Shown here in pieces: positions 51,834 to 59,690 of a stretch of 60,979 bases of DNA; within the stretch, counting starts at the first letter, position 1, and each line of letters opens with the position of its first letter. The notes beneath the pieces are model-generated. The model saw only the letters and a program-made list of their open reading frames with translations. It was not told the origin of the DNA and did no database searches. Source of the stretch: Lachnospiraceae bacterium (GTDB lineage: Bacteria; Bacillota; Clostridia; Lachnospirales; Lachnospiraceae); contig JAQUXP010000022.1 of assembly GCA_028692395.1 (NCBI GenBank), positions 1 through 60,979 of the forward strand. The letters run 5' to 3'. The translations under genes and the position numbers were made by a program.

Positions 51834-53417
51834 ATGAAAAAATTTTTGGGGATATTGTTCTGCGTGATTGGGTCGCTTGGAACAATTTTTATGATTTTGG
51901 CAGAAAGAAACAAGGTGTTTTGGGTACCGTCTGTCGGTTTGTTTCTAACAGATAAATCGCAGGTAATATCTATGACGGTTGCACTGTTTCTCTTTGTGCT
52001 AGTGCTGGTCGTTGGAATTAGACTACTGAGAAAGCCAAAAGTAAAGTTGCCAAAACAGAAAAAGCAGGAAAAAATGAACCAAATCAACTATAAAACACAG
52101 CAACCACCCACAGGGAAGCAACACCACAAGGAGATGTCTTTTATCGATCAGGAGCGATTTCGTGAATGGAAGAATATTTCCAGGCAGGATTATGTGCCAG
52201 CTAATGGACCGTTTTTATGGAAATACCAAGGCAGATCATCTGGTGGAAGAGGGCTTGCCTTGGAATTGAATGTTTCTTTAATTGCAATTGTGGTTGGAGT
52301 GTTGGTGTTCTGTATAGGTCTTGTGTATTTGGTGCAATTGCTTGGAAATACAGAAGAAAGTATGTGGCTGTCTACTTTTCTGATTTTTGTTATGACAGGA
52401 GTGATAGGATATTGTGCTCTTCATGTTGGTACGAGAGCGAACAGTAAGCAGTTAGCTTTTGTTCGAACAGAAGACGGAACAATGTGTTTTGTTGATTATC
52501 GTTCGCCAGAATTTCGAAACTATTATCGTGATTTTCAGATACATATGGCAGGCGGTTCTACGATTTCTGGCGTAATGGGTATTATCAGTTATTTGATACA
52601 AAGCGTGATAACAGCAGAAAATGTGCGCAGAATCGATGATTCTCAGATTATAGAATATATGATGGCGGAGAATAAAATCAATCTCTGTGGGAAACGAATC
52701 CGACAGGTAAAATCCATTGACAAGACAGCAGCTGGATATCGTATTTACTGTACACTTTGTCGTTTGGACGGAACAGACTGGCATACCAGTTTTCTACTAT
52801 CAAAATCTTATAAACATTTTGATGAGTTGTTGTATAATCTGGAACGCTTGAAGACGGATCATAGCTATGAGCAGGGACTTTGCCATATATGTGGGACAAG
52901 ACTGGTGGGTGGTGTTTGTCCTTCTTGCGGAACAGTCAATGGAAGAAAGCATTCAAAAACAGAGGGTTGGTATGCAAAGCATGAAGGATTGATTAATATT
53001 TTGTATAGAATTTCAGGGGTGTTGGTTATTCTATGCTTTTTAGGCTGTATTGTTACTTATCAGATGAATAGCAGGGCTGATTATACATACCAAAAGGTTA
53101 ATGCCATAGTTGAATCCTGCGAACAGTTAAACGACTTGCAGATAGCAAGCCAGAAAAAGCCAAAAGTAACCATGTGTTATCATGGTCAGTCCTATCAGCT
53201 TAAGAATGTAACTCAAGGTAGCTGGTATTACCGCAAAGGAATGAAAAAAGAAGTATTTCTCTCAAATGGGGTTATGTATGCGAACGAAGCAGGAGTGACC
53301 AGTTCCGGGCCAACAGCTATGGCGTACTATGGATTTCTGTTTGGATTAATGGGACTCTTAACAGCATTTGTTGCCTTAAGACTTATGAGGAAAGAGATAC
53401 GTATGCAGACGATGTAA
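51834..53417 (+). CDS. Multi-pass membrane protein with an internal zinc ribbon
   Basis: 527 aa. Two helices lie at the N-terminus (residues 4-20 and 37-57), two more near 145-200, and further ones near 405-425 and 495-515. Between them is a cytosolic region with an RDFQIHMAGGSTISGVMG segment and a two-pair cysteine ribbon, CHICGTRLVGGVCPSCG (residues 351-367). I recognise no family. AAAGGAG at 51823 supports the ATG. It is the sole gene between prfA-tail copies R2 and R3, so it seems to be one inserted unit. Confidence 0.75.
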   Translation: MKKFLGILFCVIGSLGTIFMILAERNKVFWVPSVGLFLTDKSQVISMTVALFLFVLVLVVGIRLLRKPKVKLPKQKKQEKMNQINYKTQQPPTGKQHHKEMSFIDQERFREWKNISRQDYVPANGPFLWKYQGRSSGGRGLALELNVSLIAIVVGVLVFCIGLVYLVQLLGNTEESMWLSTFLIFVMTGVIGYCALHVGTRANSKQLAFVRTEDGTMCFVDYRSPEFRNYYRDFQIHMAGGSTISGVMGIISYLIQSVITAENVRRIDDSQIIEYMMAENKINLCGKRIRQVKSIDKTAAGYRIYCTLCRLDGTDWHTSFLLSKSYKHFDELLYNLERLKTDHSYEQGLCHICGTRLVGGVCPSCGTVNGRKHSKTEGWYAKHEGLINILYRISGVLVILCFLGCIVTYQMNSRADYTYQKVNAIVESCEQLNDLQIASQKKPKVTMCYHGQSYQLKNVTQGSWYYRKGMKKEVFLSNGVMYANEAGVTSSGPTAMAYYGFLFGLMGLLTAFVALRLMRKEIRMQTM

Positions 53418-53422
53418 AAGAA

Positions 53423-53543
53423 CAGCAAAGCTGGCAAAGAGGAACGAGAACTAAGGAAATAGCTCCGCTTTGTCTCGGTTGGATTATGAGATAACTATAT
53501 GGAGTGCCCGATATTGATTTTAATGGCTGATATTGGGCATTTT
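53423..53543 (+). repeat. prfA-tail repeat, copy R3, with terminator-like hairpin
   Basis: The 31-nt core matches the prfA 3' end with one mismatch. The 49-nt spacer shares AATAGCTCCGCTTTGTCT with R2. The hairpin TGCCCGATAT (53505-53514) with ATATTGGGCA follows. It marks the right edge of the accessory zone; 53544-53668 shows nothing else I can name. Confidence 0.9.
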
Positions 53544-53668
53544 ACGTTCCAAATAGACAGAAAACGTGTCCGATCAGACACAAATCGACATATTTCAACA
53601 TTCTGATTTTAAGATAACAGAAGGATGAAAATTCTATAGGTATCTTTACAGAAGGGAGAAATACGAAT

Positions 53669-54220
53669 ATGAGTAACAGGGGAGAAAAGAAGGAAGAGGC
53701 AGAGAAAATAACAGGTTATTCAGAAGAGGAGATATGGGAAAGACTGTGGGATAAATATGCAGTGATGCTTTATCGGATTGCCCTGCATGAGATGCGAAAC
53801 TGTTCCGATGCGGAGGATGTCAGACAGGAGGTGTTTTTGCGGTTATTAAAGGAGCAGGGAAAACTGCTCAGCCAGAGTTATCTGGAAGCATGGCTGGTCC
53901 GGGTGACCAAGAACTGCTGCAGAACGGAAGTAAACTGTGCTTACCGCAAACACACGATTCTCTTGCAGGAGGAGCAGCAAAATCAGGGGGATGCGCAGAT
54001 AGAGGGAGAATGGATAAAAAAAGAGGACGGAAGTGACATAAGGGAAGAGATTCGAAAGCTGAATGAGAATCAGCGAAGGTGTATCTGGCTTTTTTATTAT
54101 GAGCAGTATTCCATACGGGAGATAGGAGATCTGCTCAGGGTGGAAGTGGGTACGGTAAAATCCTGGCTGTTTCGGGCAAGACAGACCTTGAAGAGCACCT
54201 TAAAATATAGTACACTGTGA
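53669..54220 (+). CDS. ECF-type RNA polymerase sigma factor
   Basis: 183 aa. Region 2 is WDKYAVMLYRIALHEMRNCS followed by DAEDVRQEVFLRLL; region 4 is LNENQRRCIWLFYYEQYSIR with EIGDLLRVEVGTVKSWLFRA. AGAAGGGAG precedes the ATG. No anti-sigma factor gene lies beside it; the next gene is a PPTase. Its regulon is unknown. Confidence 0.88.
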   Translation: MSNRGEKKEEAEKITGYSEEEIWERLWDKYAVMLYRIALHEMRNCSDAEDVRQEVFLRLLKEQGKLLSQSYLEAWLVRVTKNCCRTEVNCAYRKHTILLQEEQQNQGDAQIEGEWIKKEDGSDIREEIRKLNENQRRCIWLFYYEQYSIREIGDLLRVEVGTVKSWLFRARQTLKSTLKYSTL

Positions 54221-54293
54221 GAGTAGATCCTTTTAGTTTGGCATTGACAGGCATAAAGGTTGTTTTTGGCTGTCGGGTGAGGAGAATGGGGAA

Positions 54294-54896
54294 ATGATAC
54301 GTATATACTGGACTTATTTTTCAGCAGAGCGGCGGCAAAAAAGAAAAGTTGAGCATGAGACGGGACTTGCTCTTTTATATTATGCACTGCAAAAGGATTA
54401 TGAATTTTCTGATATTCCCGCTATCGCAGTGACGGCGGAAGGAAAACCATATCTGGCGGAGACGGACAACCTGTATTTTAATATTACACACTGTAAGGAT
54501 CTTGCGGCCTGTGCCATCGGGCAGGTACCGATAGGGATCGATGCAGAAGGAATCCGCCCTTTTGGGGAAGCCTTACAGAAAAAAGTGCTTGGAACGGAAG
54601 AGCAAAGGGAGCTTGAAAAGCTTCCGGAGGATAAAAAAAAGATCCAGTTCCTTCGATACTGGACCTTAAAGGAAAGCTATGTAAAAGCAAAGGGCTGCGG
54701 TCTTCGTATTCCACCGTGCCAGATCACATTTGGGCTTTCCGAGTCCAGGGAACCTGTATGCGTGGACTTGGCGTATACCTGCAGGCAGGAAATGCCGGAT
54801 GAAGGCCATGTCCTGTCTGTGATCTGGAAGGGTGGGGAACAGAAAACCGTATCTATGCCCGTGGACGCCAGGGAATTGCAGTTCCAAGACGGTTGA
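54294..54896 (+). CDS. 4'-phosphopantetheinyl transferase (Sfp type)
   Basis: Converts apo carrier proteins to the holo form with CoA; 200 aa. The magnesium and CoA motifs are LYFNITHCKDLAACAIGQ, PIGIDAEGI and FLRYWTLKESYVKAKGCGL. An Sfp-type enzyme usually serves secondary metabolism carrier proteins; the adenylation protein at 59691 is a plausible client pathway. The 3' end overlaps the convergent queT by 44 bp. Confidence 0.9.
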   Translation: MIRIYWTYFSAERRQKRKVEHETGLALLYYALQKDYEFSDIPAIAVTAEGKPYLAETDNLYFNITHCKDLAACAIGQVPIGIDAEGIRPFGEALQKKVLGTEEQRELEKLPEDKKKIQFLRYWTLKESYVKAKGCGLRIPPCQITFGLSESREPVCVDLAYTCRQEMPDEGHVLSVIWKGGEQKTVSMPVDARELQFQDG

Positions 54897-55359
54897 GGGC
54901 AAACAGTAAGATCATACCCAGAATACCGCAGGAAATGACTTCACCGGCACCAACTGTGAGCATAAAGTATGGAATAGAGCCCTCAAACTGATAAACATAT
55001 GACAGAATAAAGGGAACCACGATGGTATTAGCGATAATTGGTGGGAGCGGTGCAAGCCAGGGACTCTTTTTTCTTAAGGCATAGGTACCGAAAGCTCCTG
55101 CCAGTGTTGCCAGACTTCCAAAGATAATATCAAGGGGCATACATCCGGTCAGAAGATTACTGAGAATACATCCGGCGAACAGCCCTGGAATGGCAGCAGG
55201 GGTAAAGAAGGGAAGGATGGTCAATGCTTCAGAAAAACGAACCTGAATCGCATAGTTTGCAAGACCAAGGGAGTTTGCGAGGTACGTTAAGATGATGTAC
55301 AGGGCGGCAATCATAGCACCCTGAGTCAGGTAAAGCACTTTCTTGTTTTGGTTTATCAT
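54853..55359 (-). CDS. queT: QueT-family queuosine precursor transporter
   Basis: Substrate-binding S-component of an ECF transporter for a queuosine precursor (preQ1/preQ0 class), 168 aa with five to six helices. The ALYIILTYLANSLGLANYAIQVRFSEAL start and PFFTPAAIPGLFAGCILSNL are typical of the QueT/DUF988 family. A preQ1-I riboswitch directly upstream supports the substrate. It would use ECF energising subunits encoded elsewhere. Its 3' end runs into the PPTase gene. Confidence 0.9.
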   Translation of the reverse strand: MINQNKKVLYLTQGAMIAALYIILTYLANSLGLANYAIQVRFSEALTILPFFTPAAIPGLFAGCILSNLLTGCMPLDIIFGSLATLAGAFGTYALRKKSPWLAPLPPIIANTIVVPFILSYVYQFEGSIPYFMLTVGAGEVISCGILGMILLFALNRLGTAIPWRPRA

Positions 55360-55370
55360 ATTATTTTCTC

Positions 55371-55410
55371 CTGTAGTTTTGTTTTACGAGTGGAAGGTTC
55401 CGAACACTCG
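55371..55410 (-). ncRNA. preQ1 class I riboswitch
   Basis: Minus strand: stem CGAGTG/CACTCG around a loop TTCGGAACCTTC, then the A-rich tail GTAAAACAAAACTAC, which would form the H-type pseudoknot. The tail runs straight into the AGGAG ribosome site of queT, suggesting translational control. Confidence 0.82.
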
Positions 55411-55416
55411 GGATTA

Positions 55417-55445
55417 ACTATACTATAATTTACAGAGAAAATCAA
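55417..55445 (-). promoter_or_regulatory. Promoter of queT
   Basis: Minus strand TTGATT (55445-55440), 17-bp spacer, TATAGT (55422-55417), ending just before the preQ1 riboswitch. Confidence 0.6.
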
Positions 55446-55450
55446 GATAA

Positions 55451-55490
55451 CTATTCAGCAGGTCTCTACATTTACTGCACAGACCGTGAA
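55451..55490 (+). repeat. Intergenic hairpin repeat, copy A
   Basis: CTATTCAGCA then GGTCT (55461-55465), a 15-nt loop ending CATTTACTGCAC, and AGACC (55481-55485). Copy B at 58131 has the same loop end and a compensatory stem change. Confidence 0.65.
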
Positions 55491-55530
55491 AAAGTGATAC
55501 AAAAATCAAGTATAAATGGAGGTCCTGATA

Positions 55531-57363
55531 ATGGCAAAAGAACAGCTGGCAGTGATGGAGCTGATTTGGAATATGATTCAGGGTAAGACGGATCATATCA
55601 GTAAAGTGGATTATTTTCCCCAGAAGACGGAGGCGCCGGATCCGGGAAAGAGTGTGCAGTACTTTGAGCGGGCCACTCCGGAGAGCCAGGGGATCTCTTC
55701 CAGACGTCTTGCCGCACTGATTCGGGAGCTTGGTGAGACCAGCTCTACCGATATGCATCACCTGATGATCTTAAGAAACAGTAAGGTAATCTGTGAATGT
55801 AATTTTGCTCCTTATCGGAGCGGCATCTGGCATATCACACATTCCATGTGTAAAAGTATCACAGGAATGGCTATCGGCATGCTGATTGAGGAAGGAAAGC
55901 TGTCGCTGGACGAGAATATTTATAAAATCTTTGAATCCAGGCAGCCATTGCTTCTGACGATTTTTCACCCCACAGTCACGGTAGAGAATCTGCTGACCAT
56001 GACCAGCGGCGTGATGTTCAATGAAACCGGTGCAGTGTCCGGTAACGACTGGCTTGGCTCCTACCTGAATGCCCCGGTACAGGGCAAACCTGGTACAGTC
56101 TTTCAGTATAACAGTATGAATACCTATGTATTGTCTGCGATTGTGACGGAACGTACAGGGCTGTCACTGCTGGAGTATCTGAAGCCACGTCTTTTTGAGC
56201 CGCTTGGAATCACGAATATCTGCTGGGAGAGCTGTCCGAAGGGAATCACAAAGGGTGGCTGGGGCTTATTTATCTGTGCAGAGGACATGGCAAAGCTTGG
56301 ACAGCTGTATCTGCAAAATGGTGTCTGGGAAGGAAAACAGCTGATTCCGGAAGCCTGGATTCGTGTATCAACGGAAAAGCATTATGACAGTGAAGAAGGA
56401 ACTTATGGTTATGGCTATCAGATCTGGCAGGAGGAACGTCCGGGAAGCTTTGAGTTCAACGGCATGCTGGGACAAAATGTAGTGGTTTATCCGGACTTGA
56501 ATATGGTAATCGTTACCAACGCCGGAAGTGATGAGTTTTTCCAGAATTGTGTAATGCTGAATATTATGCGCAGGCACTTTCCCTGTGACTATATGCCGGA
56601 GCTTCGGCTGGAGGAGAATCCCTGCGATCAGCTGATCCTGCAGCGGCTTGTGTCCCAGATGGAGTCGGGACAGGGAGAACCCCTTCGGGTAAGGCATGGA
56701 GGCTGGAAAAAAAGAAAAGCAGAATCCGCAGCGCATTCCAATACATCTTATCTGAAAATGCTGGGTGGTAAACAATATGATTTTGGAAAAACCAGCGTGG
56801 GAATCTTTCCGCTGATTACACAGGTATTCCATAATAATCTGACAGACGGTATTTCCCGGATGAGCTTTCAGGAGGAGCAGGGAAGCTTTTTCTTGAAGGT
56901 ACAGGAGGGAGAAAGCCAGGCCGTGCTGGAAATCGGTTTTGGACGGGCACGGGAGAGCATTCTTATCATGCATGAAGAGAAGTATCGGGTGGCCGTTCTT
57001 GGAGAATTTGCCAGGGATGAAGATCACATGCTGGTACTGAAGCTTGATATCGCATTTGTGGAGGAGGCAGTCAGAAGAAAGATCAAGATCTTTTTCCATA
57101 AAGAGCAAATTGAGGTAAGATGGCAGGAGACACCGGGAAAACATCTGATCATGCAGGGACTTTCTTCTATATTAGATGAGTTGGAAAACAAAAGCATATT
57201 CAGTGCAATCTCTGGACTAAGAGATCTGCAGATGGTCAGAACGATGATGGAACGCACCATAGAGCCCGTAACCACAGGAAAACTGGTTGCAGAGGAAGAA
57301 AAACAGGACAGTGAAAGCGACAGAGGAGAAGATTATGATAAAGTTAATTGCCACAGACATTGA
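55531..57363 (+). CDS. Serine hydrolase, beta-lactamase/penicillin-binding-protein class C fold
   Basis: 610 aa without a signal peptide. The first 360 residues are a class C-like hydrolase domain: SxxK motif HSMCKSITGMAIG, the YxN motif FQYNSMNTYVLS, and the third-box region FNGMLGQNVVVYPDLN. The last 250 residues form an extra beta-rich region of unknown role, with an acidic tail (EEEKQDSESDRGED). It may be an esterase or peptidase rather than a true beta-lactamase, since these lie outside the cell. GGAGG supports the ATG at 55531. It overlaps the HAD gene by 29 bp. Confidence 0.82.
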   Translation: MAKEQLAVMELIWNMIQGKTDHISKVDYFPQKTEAPDPGKSVQYFERATPESQGISSRRLAALIRELGETSSTDMHHLMILRNSKVICECNFAPYRSGIWHITHSMCKSITGMAIGMLIEEGKLSLDENIYKIFESRQPLLLTIFHPTVTVENLLTMTSGVMFNETGAVSGNDWLGSYLNAPVQGKPGTVFQYNSMNTYVLSAIVTERTGLSLLEYLKPRLFEPLGITNICWESCPKGITKGGWGLFICAEDMAKLGQLYLQNGVWEGKQLIPEAWIRVSTEKHYDSEEGTYGYGYQIWQEERPGSFEFNGMLGQNVVVYPDLNMVIVTNAGSDEFFQNCVMLNIMRRHFPCDYMPELRLEENPCDQLILQRLVSQMESGQGEPLRVRHGGWKKRKAESAAHSNTSYLKMLGGKQYDFGKTSVGIFPLITQVFHNNLTDGISRMSFQEEQGSFFLKVQEGESQAVLEIGFGRARESILIMHEEKYRVAVLGEFARDEDHMLVLKLDIAFVEEAVRRKIKIFFHKEQIEVRWQETPGKHLIMQGLSSILDELENKSIFSAISGLRDLQMVRTMMERTIEPVTTGKLVAEEEKQDSESDRGEDYDKVNCHRH

Positions 57364-58126
57364 CGGGACTCTGGTTCCGGAGGGAACTACCAGCTTGCAT
57401 CTGCGTATTATAGAGTTAGTGGGAGAATTAAAGAAAAAAGGGATTCTGTTCACTGCTGCCAGTGGACGTCAGTACGATGGAATCTATCGGCTGTTTTCAG
57501 AAGTGATAGATGACATCTTTGTCATTTCTAATAATGGCGCTTATGTAGCGCAGGCCGGAAAGGAGCTTTTTGAAGCGGTGATGAATCCCCAGCATGTGCG
57601 AAAGCTGGTTCCCTATATCCGTTCTCTGGAGGGCTGCTCTTTTACGGCATCCACGGGGACGGAGGGCTCCTTCGTGGAGGAAGGAGCATCAGAGGAGTTT
57701 GTGGATCTTCTGGTCAATGGCTATGGGAACAAGGTGACACTGGTGCCCGATGTGCTGGAGGTTTCCGCACCGCTGATCAAGGTGGCGGTACATAGAAGGG
57801 CGGGGATTGGACCTCTGACAGATCAGATGTCCAGAAGATGGAACCCGTACTTTCGTATGCTGGAGGCAGGTACCTGCTGGGCCGATTTTGTGGATTATGC
57901 TGCAGATAAGGGAAAGGCGCTGGCGGGAATTCAGAATCGCCTTGGAATTAAGCGGGAGGAAACCATGGCATTTGGAGATAATCTGAATGATCTGGGACTT
58001 CTGCGTCAGGCAGGGGAAAGCTATGCCATCGGTGGAGCCCGAGAAGAGGTTAAGGCAGAGGCAAAATATGTGGCAGATACGCTGGAACATCATGGCGTGA
58101 TTCAGGTATTAGAACGGTTGCTGTGA
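57335..58126 (+). CDS. HAD-superfamily phosphatase, Cof type
   Basis: 263 aa, cytoplasmic. Motif I LIATDIDGTLVPEG with the nucleophile Asp, motif II FTAASGR, a Cof-type cap domain, a lysine in the DKGKAL motif near residue 192, and motif IV MAFGDNLNDLGLL. It dephosphorylates sugar phosphates or nucleotides; the exact substrate is unknown. The ATG lies inside the end of the serine hydrolase gene. Confidence 0.9.
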   Translation: MIKLIATDIDGTLVPEGTTSLHLRIIELVGELKKKGILFTAASGRQYDGIYRLFSEVIDDIFVISNNGAYVAQAGKELFEAVMNPQHVRKLVPYIRSLEGCSFTASTGTEGSFVEEGASEEFVDLLVNGYGNKVTLVPDVLEVSAPLIKVAVHRRAGIGPLTDQMSRRWNPYFRMLEAGTCWADFVDYAADKGKALAGIQNRLGIKREETMAFGDNLNDLGLLRQAGESYAIGGAREEVKAEAKYVADTLEHHGVIQVLERLL

Positions 58127-58165
58127 CTGTTCACACAGGACTGAGCATTTACTGCACAGTCCGTA
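58126..58165 (+). repeat. Intergenic hairpin repeat, copy B
   Basis: CTGTTCACACA, GGACT (58138-58142), a 15-nt loop ending CATTTACTGCAC, and AGTCC (58158-58162). The loop matches copy A, and the stem differs by a compensatory T-A to A-T pair. Confidence 0.65.
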
Positions 58166-58391
58166 CGAAAGTGAAACAAGAGTGCCGAAATTCCATCTCC
58201 GAAGGAGATTTGGAATGAATTTAGGGAGGTTGCTGGTAACACAGTAGAAGATCCGTATTTTTACTTGCGTTTCTCAAAAAAATATGGTAGACTTTGACAA
58301 GTGACAAGACAGTCAACTTTACAGTGAAGAAATGCATGGTACATGTTTTCTGGACACTGGTTGAATTCTATGGGAAAAGTGAGGAGCGGCA

Positions 58392-59456
58392 ATGGAAAAA
58401 TTAAAGAAGATCTGCAGCCATATCTTTATTGATGGACTAAGTGGCATGGCACAGGGCTTATTCGCAACATTAATTATCGGTACGATTATTCAGCAGATTG
58501 GACTTGCAATACCTGGAAGGATTGGGGAATATATCTATCTGATGGGAAAGGTTGCCGCTGCGGTAACCAGCGCAGGAATCGGTATCGGTGTGGCGCATAA
58601 GTATGGAGAAAGCTCTCTGGTTATGGTCGCAGCAGGTGTGGCAGCTATGGTAGGCGGTTATGCCGGCAAACTTATGGCAGGTACTGCAATTTCAGAGGGT
58701 GCCATGGTACTTGCAGGCCCGGGAGAACCCCTGGGAGCATTTATTGCAGCACTCGCAGGTATTACAGCCGGACATCTGGTAAGCGGCAGGACGAAGATTG
58801 ATATTATCATTACTCCGTTGGTTACGATTGGAACAGGTGCTACGGTAGGCCTGATCGCAGGACCACCCATCTCGGCACTGATGGCCGGCCTGGGCAATAT
58901 CATTAACTGGGGTACAGAGCAGCAGCCATTTTTGATGGGAATTGTTGTTTCGGTTTTGATGGGAATGATTCTGACGCTGCCGATCAGTTCTGCAGCCCTT
59001 GGTATCATCTTGAATCTCCAGGGAATTGCCGCCGGTGCCGCAGTGATTGGATGCTGCTGCAATATGGTGGGCTTTGCGGTGGCCAGCTATCGTGAGAATA
59101 AGATTGGTGGTCTGCTGGCACAGGGAGTGGGAACTTCCATGCTGCAGGTTCCAAATATTATGCGTCATCCGCAGATCTGGCTTCCGGCTATCATTTCCAG
59201 TGCGATACTGGGACCGGTGGGTACCATGCTGGTCAACATGCAGTGCAATGCTACCGGCTCCGGGATGGGATCGGCCGGATTTGTTGGTCAGATTATGACC
59301 TATCAGACGATGACGGCATACGAAAGCCCTGCTCTTGTTCTGATCAAGATTGTGCTGCTGCAATTCGTACTTCCGGCAGTGATTGCCCTTGGAGTATCAG
59401 AAGTGATGAGAAAGAAAAACTGGATCAAAGCCGGAGAGATGGATCTGGGCTTATAA
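58392..59456 (+). CDS. EIIC-like membrane protein (PTS EIIC_2 family)
   Basis: 354 aa with about nine or ten hydrophobic helices and many Gly/Ala residues. Motifs such as GKVAAAVTSAGIGIGVAHKYG and LAGPGEPLGAFIAALAGITAGHLVSGRTKIDI fit the PF13303-type predicted EIIC permease family, which lacks obvious EIIA/EIIB partners. The transported compound is unknown. GGAG precedes the ATG. The 265-bp gap before it contains repeat copy B and a CGAAGG hairpin at 58189. Confidence 0.82.
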   Translation: MEKLKKICSHIFIDGLSGMAQGLFATLIIGTIIQQIGLAIPGRIGEYIYLMGKVAAAVTSAGIGIGVAHKYGESSLVMVAAGVAAMVGGYAGKLMAGTAISEGAMVLAGPGEPLGAFIAALAGITAGHLVSGRTKIDIIITPLVTIGTGATVGLIAGPPISALMAGLGNIINWGTEQQPFLMGIVVSVLMGMILTLPISSAALGIILNLQGIAAGAAVIGCCCNMVGFAVASYRENKIGGLLAQGVGTSMLQVPNIMRHPQIWLPAIISSAILGPVGTMLVNMQCNATGSGMGSAGFVGQIMTYQTMTAYESPALVLIKIVLLQFVLPAVIALGVSEVMRKKNWIKAGEMDLGL

Positions 59457-59467
59457 TAACGTAATTG

Positions 59468-59566
59468 AAAGAATAGATTTTGCTAAAAATGTAAGTATTT
59501 AACACAAGCTTGTTTCACTTAAACAGTGTGCTGCATACTTACAACGCAAATTCTATTCTTTTTTTC
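59468..59566 (+). terminator. Long two-part hairpin terminator
   Basis: AAAGAATAGATTTTGC (59468-59483) pairs with 59546-59561 with one mismatch, and GTAAGTAT (59491-59498) pairs with ATACTTAC (59535-59542). It ends in seven Ts. Confidence 0.7.
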
Positions 59567-59690
59567 GTAAGTTTGTGATTCTTTTAGAATTGTTCAGAAA
59601 GCCTTTAGGAATTATTAAGGTGTTTCGTGGATAATAAGAAGGGTAAAAGAAATATAAAAACCTGATTCAATTTAACTAGAGGGATAACGA

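Noticed and set aside
49218-53543. CRISPR array or integron attC sites
   Set aside because: Repeats are only three, kilobases apart, encode the prfA tail and lack attC-type symmetry; no cas or integrase gene is present.
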